64,000 bases of DNA from an uncultured Anaerolineae bacterium (GTDB taxonomy: Bacteria > Chloroflexota > Anaerolineae > Promineifilales > Promineifilaceae), in contig CAJQMR010000009.1 of NCBI GenBank assembly GCA_905479495.1, forward strand, positions 1 to 64,000, given 5' to 3'. The position numbers were made by a program, and so were the translations under genes. The notes under the pieces are model-generated. The model was not told the DNA's origin. It saw only the letters and a list, made by a program, of their open reading frames with translations, and ran no database searches. Positions 18,301 through 26,435 of this stretch are shown here, piece by piece (position 1 is the first letter of the stretch; each line of letters starts with the position of its first letter).

Positions 18301-19861
18301 GCGCACCGGCAATGGTGCCATCTGAAGTGGCCAGGACAGGGCCGGAGTGGCATTTGGAACATTGCGCCGCATCGCCAAAGAAGATGTCGCGCCCTTCTAA
18401 CTGCTCATTGGTGATGGCGAAGCGGTCGAGATCGTAATTGCCGTCGGCGGGGATGCGGATATTGTTTTGGAATGCTTCCAGAGCGGCAAGCTCGGCGGCT
18501 GTGGCCGGACGAAAGTCGATGCCGGGACGGCGTAATAAGTTGCGCGTGCCGTGCTGCTCGATGGCTCCCTGGGAAAAGGTGCCTAAATCAGGGATTTCGG
18601 AGCTAAAGCCATATGGAGCAGTTTCGGCAATGTTGAACAGATTAGGCGAAGCACGGAACACTTCGATTTGGTTAAAGCCATCAATATTTTCCAGGATGAG
18701 GGCACGGCCGTCTGGGAAGCTAATGGTGTTGGCCGAAGGCCCGTGCATTAAGTCAAAATTTTCCAGGCCGTTGGCACTGCCGTTTACTGGATTTGGTCCA
18801 GCCAAATTACCGGCAGTGAAGGAGACGAACGTGGCGCTGTTGCCGTTGCCGTCCGTGATGGTGCCAGATAAATCGGAACCGCCGTAGACAAGATAGGTGT
18901 CACCTGTTCCGCCTAAAACCGTGGCTGAGCCCGTGGTGCCGGTAATGATGCCACGTAAATCACTGGGTTGGGCAAAGCCGCTGGCAGCACTGGACGTAAC
19001 GACAAGGGTATTGATATTGAATTCAGGGACAAACAGCATGTCGTCGGCTGGTTTGTTGAGTACCTGCTCAGGAGAAAGGCCAAAGTCGCCATTATCGGGT
19101 ACGTGGCAAGAAGCGCAGGTACGGCCGTTTCCCATAAATGTCTCTTGAGTAAATAGCAGCTCACCCTGATCCGCCAGTGGGGCAACGGAAGGAATCGTAG
19201 TAAACGTGGCGTTGGCGCTGTTCACCGGGCTGGGTGGGCCTATGGCAAAATCGGCGTTGCTTTGGTTTCCATTGCCAAAACCGGAACCAGACACGCGGCT
19301 CAGCGCGGCGGTGTTCAGAATAGGAAGTTCGGCGCTGTTGGGGCCGTCCGTGGCTCCGGTAGTGCTGCCTGTGTAGCCTGTGCCGCCGTAAGCCAGGGCA
19401 ATGTCAATCGGCTGCGCGTTAGCATTATCGGGGTTGTTGCGGAAGGCAACTTTACCGGCGATGGGGATAATTTCGGCAGGCATAATGAAGTCAGGCGTAG
19501 GAGCACCGGGTAGCGCGGCAAATTCGGCCGTGGCTACCAAAATGGTGCTGCTGCCTGAGGGGGGATTGCTGGGGAAAACGAAACGACCGGTTTCATTCCC
19601 AAAGGAATTGTGGAATACCAGCATAGTGCGGCCCGGCGCACCAACCGGATCGGTTGGCTGGGGTCCCCATTCGAGCTGATTGCCGTCGGCCGCTTCCAAA
19701 ACGACGTATTGCACTTTGGAGTTGCCGTTGAGACCAGCCATGATTTCGTTGATGCGTATCAATTGGTTGTCGGCAGCCGCTGGCTTGGAGAATGAGATAA
19801 AGAGGCCAAAAAGGAGGAGACAAACGGCCGTAACGAGTAGTTTTTTATTATTTATTATCAT
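15332..19861 (-). CDS. Giant secreted dihaem cytochrome-c-peroxidase-like multidomain protein, copy A
   Basis: About 1,509 residues with an N-terminal signal peptide (LLVTAVCLLLFGLFISFSKP). Order: lamin-tail-like N-terminal domain (INEIMAGLNGNSKVQYVVLE, to ~220); a MauG/dihaem peroxidase-like region with two haem sites, CASCH at Cys249 and CSKCH at Cys501, and the motif GPYFHNHTRVDLRRAITFY; a right-handed beta-helix-like stretch (~650-800, DVTVKGSTLDGN); a Cys-containing domain; Pro/Thr repeats; a DNRLRE/CBM96-like domain (~1090-1250, LLRFNVTGLSGTVTDATLRL); a second Pro/Thr stretch; and a C-terminal beta-propeller-like domain (IYLSLSGNGSVGGITYADED). It is probably exported, haem-loaded and surface attached. 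Start 19861 has AGGTGA 8 nt upstream. A tandem paralogue follows at 20230-24675. Confidence 0.82.
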   Translation of the reverse strand: MIINNKKLLVTAVCLLLFGLFISFSKPAAADNQLIRINEIMAGLNGNSKVQYVVLEAADGNQLEWGPQPTDPVGAPGRTMLVFHNSFGNETGRFVFPSNPPSGSSTILVATAEFAALPGAPTPDFIMPAEIIPIAGKVAFRNNPDNANAQPIDIALAYGGTGYTGSTTGATDGPNSAELPILNTAALSRVSGSGFGNGNQSNADFAIGPPSPVNSANATFTTIPSVAPLADQGELLFTQETFMGNGRTCASCHVPDNGDFGLSPEQVLNKPADDMLFVPEFNINTLVVTSSAASGFAQPSDLRGIITGTTGSATVLGGTGDTYLVYGGSDLSGTITDGNGNSATFVSFTAGNLAGPNPVNGSANGLENFDLMHGPSANTISFPDGRALILENIDGFNQIEVFRASPNLFNIAETAPYGFSSEIPDLGTFSQGAIEQHGTRNLLRRPGIDFRPATAAELAALEAFQNNIRIPADGNYDLDRFAITNEQLEGRDIFFGDAAQCSKCHSGPVLATSDGTIAGAPEGVNAKFDTGTDEIPVNALDGMPPEEPDINGISTRTYSTPPLFGSNFTGPYFHNHTRVDLRRAITFYSGTEFTASPAGQLLGTLDVIAGENNAERILDFLEALKEPWTVCAVGCDFNDLQTALDNVLDGDSITIIGTQDISAPLVSGRNGINSVVLYGSGGTLNWIGGANSRLISPQAVGNMTILGLNLTCSANCGSTTAVRAAGTGRLLIKNTTISGFNEAISITGASDVTVKGSTLDGNTTAFVQSAGTLEAYANNVSNFGATFSSSGGSANLNNNFWGTALGSAPTGLPQAAWDARLAAAVVEWTDVSSRVSRAKLGSAELESSDNSGTAVLVSYGRSLSNAPFNEPLSGGVLCSDYYEVFARGSASGGATWTLNIPVDDNAACNADVLAQQALLQVGNPADCSGTGSPACWDNAANVTSNGQTLQMSGLSTAALTRGTFATDVTSNLTPTATPTPGPSPTPTATATASPTAVPPTATNTPIPPTATNTPLPTETPTIGPSPTATNTPAPSSNFVFTTEADAALLSNRPSNNLGLSQQLSTDASPEMYSLLRFNVTGLSGTVTDATLRLFLQSDSSIGVDVYQVADNTWGETAVTYATAPANGTLINSSGGFTAGTWIDIDLTSYIISNGQFSMAVTSSDGNRLTFSSREGANPPQLVINVNLGPTATPTNTPIPPTATNTPLPPTATNTPLPTNTPTVGPSPTPTATATATPLPTNTPTPTATATASPTPEPGSGEIIYLSLSGNGSVGGITYADEDVLAFDTNSSSWSMVIDGSDIGLTINDIDALQRLTDGSFLISLERAQSIGSLGTVDDAEMVRFVPTSLGDTTSGTFEKYFDGTDVGLAAGGEDVDGFGLAADGRPVASTLGGFFVGVSGEGKDLIVLNDAILGDPTSGTWATYFDGSDVELTDTAEDIDALWLNANGDIYLSTNGSFTVTGASGDGASIFVCTPITLGDATSCTYTLFWDGTANGLSGANIDGLSIEP

Positions 19862-19881
19862 GCAACAATTCACCTATTTTT

Positions 19882-19933
19882 GTAAAAGCGGGAAGGTCTT
19901 TGAAAGTATGAAAACCTGATTTTCCGCTTTTAC
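19882..19933. promoter_or_regulatory. Inverted repeat upstream of dihaem gene A
   Basis: Perfect 10-bp arms GTAAAAGCGG (19882-19891) and CCGCTTTTAC (19924-19933) separated by 32 bp, just upstream of the translation start. This could be a regulator site or a leader hairpin. The rest of the 368-bp gap 19862-20229 holds the terminator at 20143-20178 and otherwise shows nothing recognisable. Confidence 0.4.
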
Positions 19934-20142
19934 TCAAGTAATCGGCCTAACTGCTCTGGTTTTTCTGTAAACCTTTTTGCCGATTACACTACAAAAACAC
20001 ACACTTCAATGTCCGAACTGGCTTTAAAGAACGCTATTTAATTTGCTTGTTTGAAATTGGTAGGCGATAGTATCAAGGTACTATACGTAAAGCCGCTTAC
20101 ATTGGAAATTACATTTTTATCTACTCAGCGTTTGGGAACCAT

Positions 20143-20178
20143 GAAAAAAGGACTCCTTGTGAAGAAGGAGTCCTTTTT
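20143..20178. terminator. Terminator after dihaem gene B
   Basis: Inverted repeat (AAAAAGGACTCCTT...AGGAGTCCTTTTT) with a 4-8 nt loop, A-run on one side and T-run on the other, so it works in both directions. It ends transcription of the gene whose stop is at 20230 before the downstream paralogue's leader. Confidence 0.88.
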
Positions 20179-20229
20179 CATGACATTTTGCCGACGGCGG
20201 ATACTCGGCCATCGCCTTCTACAATTCTG

Positions 20230-23200
20230 CTAGGGGGTCAGAGCCAGCCCGTCGATGATTTCACCGTCAAAGCCGTTCGTGGAACCATCCCAGAAGAGGG
20301 TGTAGGTGCAGCTGGTAGTATCACCCAGTGATGCTGGCGTGCAGACGAAGATATCTGCACCATCGCCGGAAGCGCCGGTCACGGTGAAAGCGCCATTGGT
20401 TGCCAGGTAGATATCGCCGCTGTTGTCTATCCAGACGCCGCTGATGTTTTCTGTGTTGTCGGTCAGTTCCACGTCGCTGCCATCAAAGTAAAGAGCCAGG
20501 CTGCCGCCATCCAGCACGAGCAGATCGCTGCGGCTGCCGCTGACGCTGCCGGTGCTGTAGCTGCCTAAGGTGCTGATGAGCAAACGCCCGTCTGGGGCAA
20601 AACCAATGGCATCCACATCTTCACCCGCCGCATCTAGCCCCACCGTTGAGCCATCAAAGTACAGCTCAAAACTGCCCGAGGTGGTTTCACCGAGCGAGGT
20701 GGGCACAAAACGCACAATATCCGAATCATCTACGCCAGTGACGGAGCCGATGTCCTGGGCACGGACGAAGCTCATGAGCAGGCTGCCATCTGGCAAGGCA
20801 TAGAGCGCATCCAGATCGTTGGTGGCGATGCCCAGGTCAGACAAATCAACCAGCAGGCTCCAGACGGCCGTATTTGTGTCAAACGCCAGCACATCCTCAT
20901 CGGCAAAGCTGACGCCGTTCACCGAACCGCTGGAGCTAGAACTCAGGTAGATGGTTTGTCCGCTGCCCGGTTCAGGAGTGGCTGTTGCCGTGGGCGGAAT
21001 CGGGGTGTTAGTTGGGGTAGGGCTGGGGCCAACGGTTGGCGTGTTGGTGGGTGTCGGTGGAACGGCCGTGTTTGTTGCTGTCGCCGTTGCCGTGGGTGTG
21101 GCTGTTGGGCCAAGATTGACGTTGACAACCAGTTCGGGCGGATTAGCCCCTTCACGACTGCTCATCAAAATACGGTTGCTGTCTGTGCTGGTGAGGGCAA
21201 AGCTAACCTGTCCGTTGCCAGCAAGGGCGCTGGTAACATCAATTTCTATCCAACTGTTGGCCGTTGTCACGCCGGAGCTGTTGAGGAGTGAGCCAATGGC
21301 GGGGGCGGTGTTGAAGGTAACGGCCGTTTCGCTCCAGCTGTTATCGGCCACTTCGGACACCTCAAGCCCAATAGTGGAGTCGGTCTGCACAAAAAGGCGC
21401 AGCGTGGCATCGGCGACGGCGCCACCAAGCCCTTGCACATTGAAGCGTAACAAAGAGTTGATTTCAGGTGCAGCGTCAGTGCTAAGCTGCGTAGACAGCC
21501 CCAGGTTGTTACCCGGCCGATTGCTGAGAAGCACCGCGTCGGCTTCTGGCGTGAAGACAAAGCTGGTTGCTGGCGGTGGTGTGTTTGTTGGCAATGGCGT
21601 ATTGGTGGCCGTTGGCGGGATTGGTGTATTCGTTGGCGTGGGGCTGGGGCCAACGGTGGGCGTGTTGGTGGGTGTGGGTGGAACGGCCGTCGGCGATGCT
21701 GTCGCCGTTGCCGTCGGCGTATTGGTTGGCGCAGGCGTTGGTGTTGGCTGGCCGCTGCTGCTCACATCGGCGGCAAAGGTGCCGCGCGTTAGCGCTGCTG
21801 TGGATAGGCCATTAATTTGCAGTGTTTGGCCGTTGGTTGTCACGTTGACAGCGTTATCCCAACAGGCAGGATTGCCGGTGCCGGTGCAGTCAGCCAGATT
21901 GATTACCTGGCGCAGGGCCTGCTGGGCCAGCACATCGGCGTTGCAGGCGGAGTTGTTATCCACAGGAATATTGAGCGTCCAGGTGGCCCCAACCGTGGCT
22001 GTGCCCCGCGCAAACAATTCATAGTAGTCGGAACAGAGCGTGCCGCCGGTAAGTGGTTCACTGAACGGTGCGTTAGCTGGGGAACGGCCGTAACTGACCA
22101 GAACGGCCGTTCCGCTGTTGTCGCTGCTTTCCAGTTCGGCATCACCTAGTTTGGCGCGGCCTACCCGGCTGGAAATGTCGGTCCAGGCCACAACTTCTGC
22201 CCCCAGGCGCGCATCCCAGGCAGTTTGGGGTAAGCCAGTCGGGGCGCTGCCCAGGGCTGTGCCCCAGTAGTTGTTGTTCAGATTGCCCGTGCCGCCGGAG
22301 GCATTAAACGCGGTGCCAAAGTTGCTCACGTTGTTGGCATACGCCTCCAGCGTGCCGTTGGTTTGGCCGAAAGCGGTGCTGTTGTTGATGAGCGTGTTCC
22401 CTTTGACGGTGGTTTCACCTGTGCCGTCGGCTTGAACGGCCGTTGCAAATCCGGAAATTGTTGCATTTTTAACCAGGAGGCGACCGGTCCCTGTGCCGCG
22501 AACGGCCGTTGCCGTGCCGCAGTTTTGGCTACAGTTCAGCGTTATATTCATGATAGTCAAGTTGCCGCTCCCTGCTTCAATCAGACTGTCATTAGGCCCG
22601 CCGGTCCAGTTAATCACCGCTGCATCCCCGCCGTAGAGCACCACAGATTGCGTGGGCTGGAGCGTAGAGGCGATGTTGTGCACCCCGATCAGCGTCAGCG
22701 ATGTGCCATCGGGGACGGCGGCTAAAGCGGCAGGCAAGCTGGGGAATTCGCAGCCGCTGGCGCAAACTGTGGGCGGCTCAATGAGCGCTTCCAGAAACGT
22801 CGCCACAGGCACATCGTTGCCAGAGGTTGCGCCGATTGGCACAAAGCCAGTGATGTCAAAAGCTGGGGAGTTCACAAATTCTGGCACACGATAGAACTGA
22901 ACGGCAAACAAGAGCGTTGCCCGACCATGATTGTGGAAAAACGGTGTAGTCAGCGCCGTGCCAAACAGACCTGGCGTGCTGTAGGTGCGGGTGCTGGGAC
23001 CCGGTGCGGAGCTGGGGGGTTCGTTAGGCACGCCATCCGGATCGTTAAAAGTAACCTCATCGGTGCCGGTGTTGAATTTGGCATTTACACCCTCGGCAAT
23101 GCCGGGGATGGTGCCGTCGGTCGTGGCGAGCACGGGGCCAGAGTGGCAGCGGGAGCATTGGATGGTGTTGCTAAAGAACAGATCGCGTCCCTGAATTTGC

Positions 23201-24675
23201 TGGTCAGAAATGGTGAAGCGATCCAGATCGTAGTTGCCGTCGGCCGGAATACGAATGTTGTTTTGGAATGCTTCCAACGCAGCCAGTTCAGCCTGGGTCG
23301 GCGGACGGAAATCGACCCAGGGTACGCGGTTCAAGCTGCGAGTGGCGTGCTGCACCACGGCCCCTTGTGAAAATTCGGCCAATGTGGGAATTTCTGAGCT
23401 GAAGCCATACGGGGCAGTTTCAGCCACGTTGAACAATGGCGGCGATGCCCGAAATACTTCTGGTTGGTCAAGGCCGTCGATATTTTCCAGGATGAGGGCG
23501 CGCCCCAGAGGAAAGCCTGCGGTGTTTGTGGAAGGGCCGTGCATCATGGTGAAGTTTTCCAGGCCGTTGGCGCTGCCGCTGACCGGGTTGGGCCCAGCCA
23601 GATTACCAGGCGTCCAGGAGACGAAGGTGGCGCTGTTGCCCAAGCCATCGGTAATGGTGCCGGAGAGATCGCCGCCTGCATAAACCAGGTAGGTATCACC
23701 GCTGCCAGCCAAAACGGTGGCGCTGCCAGTGGTGCCGGTGATTTCGCCGCGTAAATCGCTCGGTTGGGCAAAACCGGAAGGCGTGGCGCTGTTGACAACC
23801 AGCGTGTTGATGTTGTACTCGGCAACAAAGAGCGGGTCCATCGGATTGGTTTGGGACAGGCTGTCTACCTGCTCTGGCGAGAGTCCAAAGTCGCCATTTT
23901 CGGGGCGATGGCAGGAGGCGCAGGAACGGCCGTTGCCCAAAAAGGTCTCTTCCTTAAACAAAATTTCACCTTGGTCGGCAATAGAGGCAACGGCAGGCAG
24001 GGTGGTGAAAGTTTGATTGGCGCTGTTGATGGGGGCGGGTGGCCCTGGCGCAAAATCTGCGTTGCTGTGCGACCCATTACCAAAGCCTGTCCCGCTGACG
24101 CGCTGCAAGCTGACCGTGTCCATGATGGGCAGTTCTGTTGCATTTGGGCCATCGGTGGCCCCAGCGGTGCTGCCACTGTAAGTGGTGCCCCCGTAGCTCA
24201 GCGCTATTTCAATAGGCGTGGCGTTGGGATTGTCCGGGTTGTTTTGGAAGGCCACTTTTCCGGCAATGGGCACAATTTCGGCCGGCATGATGAAATCTGG
24301 CGTGGGCGCGCCGGGAAGCGCGGCAAATTCGGCAGTGGCTACCAGCACGTTGCTGGCGTTTGCTGGGGGATCGCTGGGAAAAACGTAGCGTCCGGTTTGG
24401 GTGCCCAGCGCATTATAAAAAACGAGCATGGTACGGCCGGGTGAACCAACCGGATCTTCTGGCTGAGGCCCCCAGTCTAGCTGGTTGTTATCGGCAGCCT
24501 CTAGCAGGACGTACTGCACCTGGGAATTGCCGTTTAGCCCAGCCATGATGCCATTAAGGCGCACGAGAGCATTGTCGGCGGAGGCTGCCTGTGGCATGGT
24601 GCTGAACAAGATGAGGATGAGTAGAAATACGGCCGTTATGGCCCAAACTGGACGCGACTTGATTTTTGGAAACAT
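20230..24675 (-). CDS. Giant secreted dihaem cytochrome-c-peroxidase-like multidomain protein, copy B
   Basis: A 1,481-residue paralogue of the gene at 15332-19861 with the same domain order: signal peptide (WAITAVFLLILILFSTMPQA), lamin-tail-like domain, haem sites CASCH (Cys252) and CSRCH (Cys507), TPFFHNHGRATLLFAVQFY, beta-helix-like region, Pro/Thr linkers, DNRLRE-like domain (SLLRFNVQGLGGAVADATLR) and C-terminal propeller-like domain (IYLSSSSSGSVNGVSFADED). The ATG has an AGGAGGG ribosome-binding site. The linker repeats (PTATNTPIPP type) differ in number from copy A, as expected for slippage-prone repeats. Role unknown; peroxide reduction or electron transfer at the cell surface is a reasonable guess from the haem domain. 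Confidence 0.82.
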   Translation of the reverse strand: MFPKIKSRPVWAITAVFLLILILFSTMPQAASADNALVRLNGIMAGLNGNSQVQYVLLEAADNNQLDWGPQPEDPVGSPGRTMLVFYNALGTQTGRYVFPSDPPANASNVLVATAEFAALPGAPTPDFIMPAEIVPIAGKVAFQNNPDNPNATPIEIALSYGGTTYSGSTAGATDGPNATELPIMDTVSLQRVSGTGFGNGSHSNADFAPGPPAPINSANQTFTTLPAVASIADQGEILFKEETFLGNGRSCASCHRPENGDFGLSPEQVDSLSQTNPMDPLFVAEYNINTLVVNSATPSGFAQPSDLRGEITGTTGSATVLAGSGDTYLVYAGGDLSGTITDGLGNSATFVSWTPGNLAGPNPVSGSANGLENFTMMHGPSTNTAGFPLGRALILENIDGLDQPEVFRASPPLFNVAETAPYGFSSEIPTLAEFSQGAVVQHATRSLNRVPWVDFRPPTQAELAALEAFQNNIRIPADGNYDLDRFTISDQQIQGRDLFFSNTIQCSRCHSGPVLATTDGTIPGIAEGVNAKFNTGTDEVTFNDPDGVPNEPPSSAPGPSTRTYSTPGLFGTALTTPFFHNHGRATLLFAVQFYRVPEFVNSPAFDITGFVPIGATSGNDVPVATFLEALIEPPTVCASGCEFPSLPAALAAVPDGTSLTLIGVHNIASTLQPTQSVVLYGGDAAVINWTGGPNDSLIEAGSGNLTIMNITLNCSQNCGTATAVRGTGTGRLLVKNATISGFATAVQADGTGETTVKGNTLINNSTAFGQTNGTLEAYANNVSNFGTAFNASGGTGNLNNNYWGTALGSAPTGLPQTAWDARLGAEVVAWTDISSRVGRAKLGDAELESSDNSGTAVLVSYGRSPANAPFSEPLTGGTLCSDYYELFARGTATVGATWTLNIPVDNNSACNADVLAQQALRQVINLADCTGTGNPACWDNAVNVTTNGQTLQINGLSTAALTRGTFAADVSSSGQPTPTPAPTNTPTATATASPTAVPPTPTNTPTVGPSPTPTNTPIPPTATNTPLPTNTPPPATSFVFTPEADAVLLSNRPGNNLGLSTQLSTDAAPEINSLLRFNVQGLGGAVADATLRLFVQTDSTIGLEVSEVADNSWSETAVTFNTAPAIGSLLNSSGVTTANSWIEIDVTSALAGNGQVSFALTSTDSNRILMSSREGANPPELVVNVNLGPTATPTATATATNTAVPPTPTNTPTVGPSPTPTNTPIPPTATATPEPGSGQTIYLSSSSSGSVNGVSFADEDVLAFDTNTAVWSLLVDLSDLGIATNDLDALYALPDGSLLMSFVRAQDIGSVTGVDDSDIVRFVPTSLGETTSGSFELYFDGSTVGLDAAGEDVDAIGFAPDGRLLISTLGSYSTGSVSGSRSDLLVLDGGSLALYFDGSDVELTDNTENISGVWIDNSGDIYLATNGAFTVTGASGDGADIFVCTPASLGDTTSCTYTLFWDGSTNGFDGEIIDGLALTP

Positions 24676-24980
24676 GAAAGAACCCTCCTACTTTTCCAAT
24701 ACAGTTTTTTTCACTGGCTAATGCAAGAACGACAAAACGAAGACAATTTCCAACAGTGGCAGGCATAGGAAATTAGCTTTTGGTACAACGATTAGATTGT
24801 ATGATTGATGTGATCGGCAACGAGCAGAATTAATTTGCTAAATTGATGAGGATGAAACAACTTTCCTCTCCATTAAATAACCTAGATCATAAAACTTACA
24901 TAAAAAATTACAGGTTGGACCCAGATCAAAAAAGCCCAAAGAGCAAAACTCTCTGGGCTTCTGGTGAGATGGTTGGATTT
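24676..24980. other. Intergenic region with promoter of dihaem gene B
   Basis: 305 bp. Apart from the ribosome-binding site of copy B and the ankyrin-gene terminator at 24927-24961, it is A/T-rich. I see no gene, RNA or strong promoter match in it. Confidence 0.5.
24927..24961 (-). terminator. Terminator of the ankyrin-repeat gene
   Basis: On the minus strand an 11-bp stem (one mismatch, arms 24949-24959 and 24933-24943) with loop TTTTG is followed by six T. It lies 20 bp after the stop of the ankyrin gene. Confidence 0.85.
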
Positions 24981-25532
24981 TCAGGAGAGAAGCGTGATTA
25001 ATGTGTTATCTTCGCGCAATTTGGCAATGTCGAGGGCGGTTCTGTTTTGGAAGTCGGTGGTGGTTTTGTCGGCACCTCGGGCCAGGAGCCATTGTGCCAT
25101 TTCGATACGGCCGTAACTCGCTGCCGCTAACAACGGATGATCGGGACTTTGGGTGTTGCCTCGTTCTACTAGCATCTCCGCCAGCGCTACATTGCCACTG
25201 AGCGCAGCGTGATATAACAAGGAGATGCCATGAACGCCCTTGCCGTTCACTAACTCTGGATTTTCATCCAAAAACCTGGCAACTTCATCTTTCTGACCAA
25301 ACATGGCAGCTGTGTAAATGTTCATCGGTGCGCCTTGTGCCAATAAAAACTCGGCGATGGGGCGATTGCCAACGTGCGAGGCGGCTTCTAGCGCGGTTTC
25401 GTCAAACTCCCGGTACTTTTCGTTGAGCAGACGAGGCTCCTCAGCCAGCAGTTGCTTAACGACTTCTAAATTGCCGTGCGCGGGTAAAACAAAATTTCGG
25501 ATTTGTTCCTGGGTTAGCGGTTCTAGACTCAT
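24981..25532 (-). CDS. Ankyrin-repeat protein
   Basis: A 183-residue soluble protein with four to five ankyrin units (HGNLEVVKQLLAEEPRLLNE; HVGNRPIAEFLLAQGAPMNI; LSGNVALAEMLVERG; SYGRIEMAQWLLARGAD; NRTALDIAK). Ankyrin repeats bind protein partners; none is indicated by context. ATG 25532 follows GGAG at 6 nt; the longer open frame upstream is not supported by a ribosome-binding site. The gene ends in its own terminator and is probably monocistronic. Confidence 0.85.
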   Translation of the reverse strand: MSLEPLTQEQIRNFVLPAHGNLEVVKQLLAEEPRLLNEKYREFDETALEAASHVGNRPIAEFLLAQGAPMNIYTAAMFGQKDEVARFLDENPELVNGKGVHGISLLYHAALSGNVALAEMLVERGNTQSPDHPLLAAASYGRIEMAQWLLARGADKTTTDFQNRTALDIAKLREDNTLITLLS

Positions 25533-25628
25533 ATCATTCTCCAAACGTTGGAAATTACCTGTCAACATTTCCCGGAAACAAAATGAGAGAGGGTGCAGCC
25601 AGCAAAAAGCTTCCGGGGAAATCATTTA

Positions 25629-25778
25629 GGCATGTCGATGGCTGTCAATCTGGTTAAAGGTATCACCGAAGATAAGATTACGCACTTCGTCTCGGGCCAA
25701 AAATTCATGGGGGAAACCCAGGATGATATGTTTAACTGCAAAGGATGCCAAGTGCGCAAAGAAAAAATGGTTTTGCGT
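25629..25778 (-). pseudogene. Possible gene remnant with no start codon
   Basis: A minus-strand frame of about 50 codons without an ATG ends in a plausible protein tail (FPHEFLARDEVRNLIFGDTF, then NQIDSHRHA and a stop). Its first half coincides with a GCAAAGGATGCC-like repeat. It could be the tail of a decayed gene or a chance frame. The rest of the 265-bp gap 25533-25797 shows nothing recognisable. Confidence 0.2.
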
Positions 25779-25797
25779 ACTTCACGCCCTGAGCGGT

Positions 25798-26238
25798 TCA
25801 AATGTTTCGTCTAACGAAGTCGTAGTCGTAGGTGGTAATTTCGTAGAGATGGCCGTAAGGATCGCAAAAGTAGATGGACCAGGCGAGATCGTGATCAACA
25901 ACGTGCTGTCGGGTTAGCCGCTTGTTGTGCTGATTGTACACAACAACCTCATCCAGTCGGGCAAGAAATTGCAGAAAGCCAGGGCCAGCGACGGCAAAAG
26001 CAACCCGATGGTGCCCGGCGGTGGGGCGGCTGCCTTTGGGTTCGCCCTGGAACAAGGCCAGCTTGGTGCCGTGGCTGGCGGTGGTGAGCATCAACGGGCC
26101 ATTGCTGGCCCAAAACTCAAATTCGGGGATGATGTGCAGGCCAAGCACTTCAGCGTACCATTTGGCCGCTTCGTATTGGTCGGGCACAAACAGCTCAACG
26201 TGATCAATTTGTTGTACTTGAAAGGTGGATGGTGTCAT
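25798..26238 (-). CDS. VOC (glyoxalase/dioxygenase superfamily) protein
   Basis: A 146-residue single-domain pair of beta-alpha-beta-beta-beta modules (IDHVELFVPDQYEAAKWYAE, VLGLHIIPEFEFW; later FCDPYGHLYEITTYDYDF). The metal-binding His of the first strand (DHVEL), a central GHHRVAFAV and the terminal Glu of LYEIT fit a metal-dependent VOC enzyme such as glyoxalase, fosfomycin-resistance or dioxygenase types; the reaction cannot be told. CAGGAG precedes the ATG at 26238. Two further VOC modules are encoded divergently at 26436-27161. Confidence 0.85.
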   Translation of the reverse strand: MTPSTFQVQQIDHVELFVPDQYEAAKWYAEVLGLHIIPEFEFWASNGPLMLTTASHGTKLALFQGEPKGSRPTAGHHRVAFAVAGPGFLQFLARLDEVVVYNQHNKRLTRQHVVDHDLAWSIYFCDPYGHLYEITTYDYDFVRRNI

Positions 26239-26435
26239 GATTTGCTCCTGGTCAATGTTGTGCCTGATTATCTCATGGGGAAACGGCCGTGTCATTGATC
26301 AATCGTCAAGGGAACTCACCTGGACAAAAGGACAGGCGCAGTGGTTGATTAATTAGAACAAATGGTCTAAAATTGAGCCGGTCAGGTGGCAGAAAAATAG
26401 CCAGATTTTTCATCTCAAAACAGAAGGAGCAGATC

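Noticed and set aside
20951-22024. Long plus-strand open frame opposite the Pro/Thr-rich part of dihaem gene B
   Set aside because: It is Val/Gly-rich antisense of the Thr/Pro repeats, with no ribosome-binding site or family similarity.
25593-25814. Small plus-strand open frame with two CxxC-like cysteines
   Set aside because: No ribosome-binding site, and it overlaps repeat-like sequence and the end of the VOC gene.
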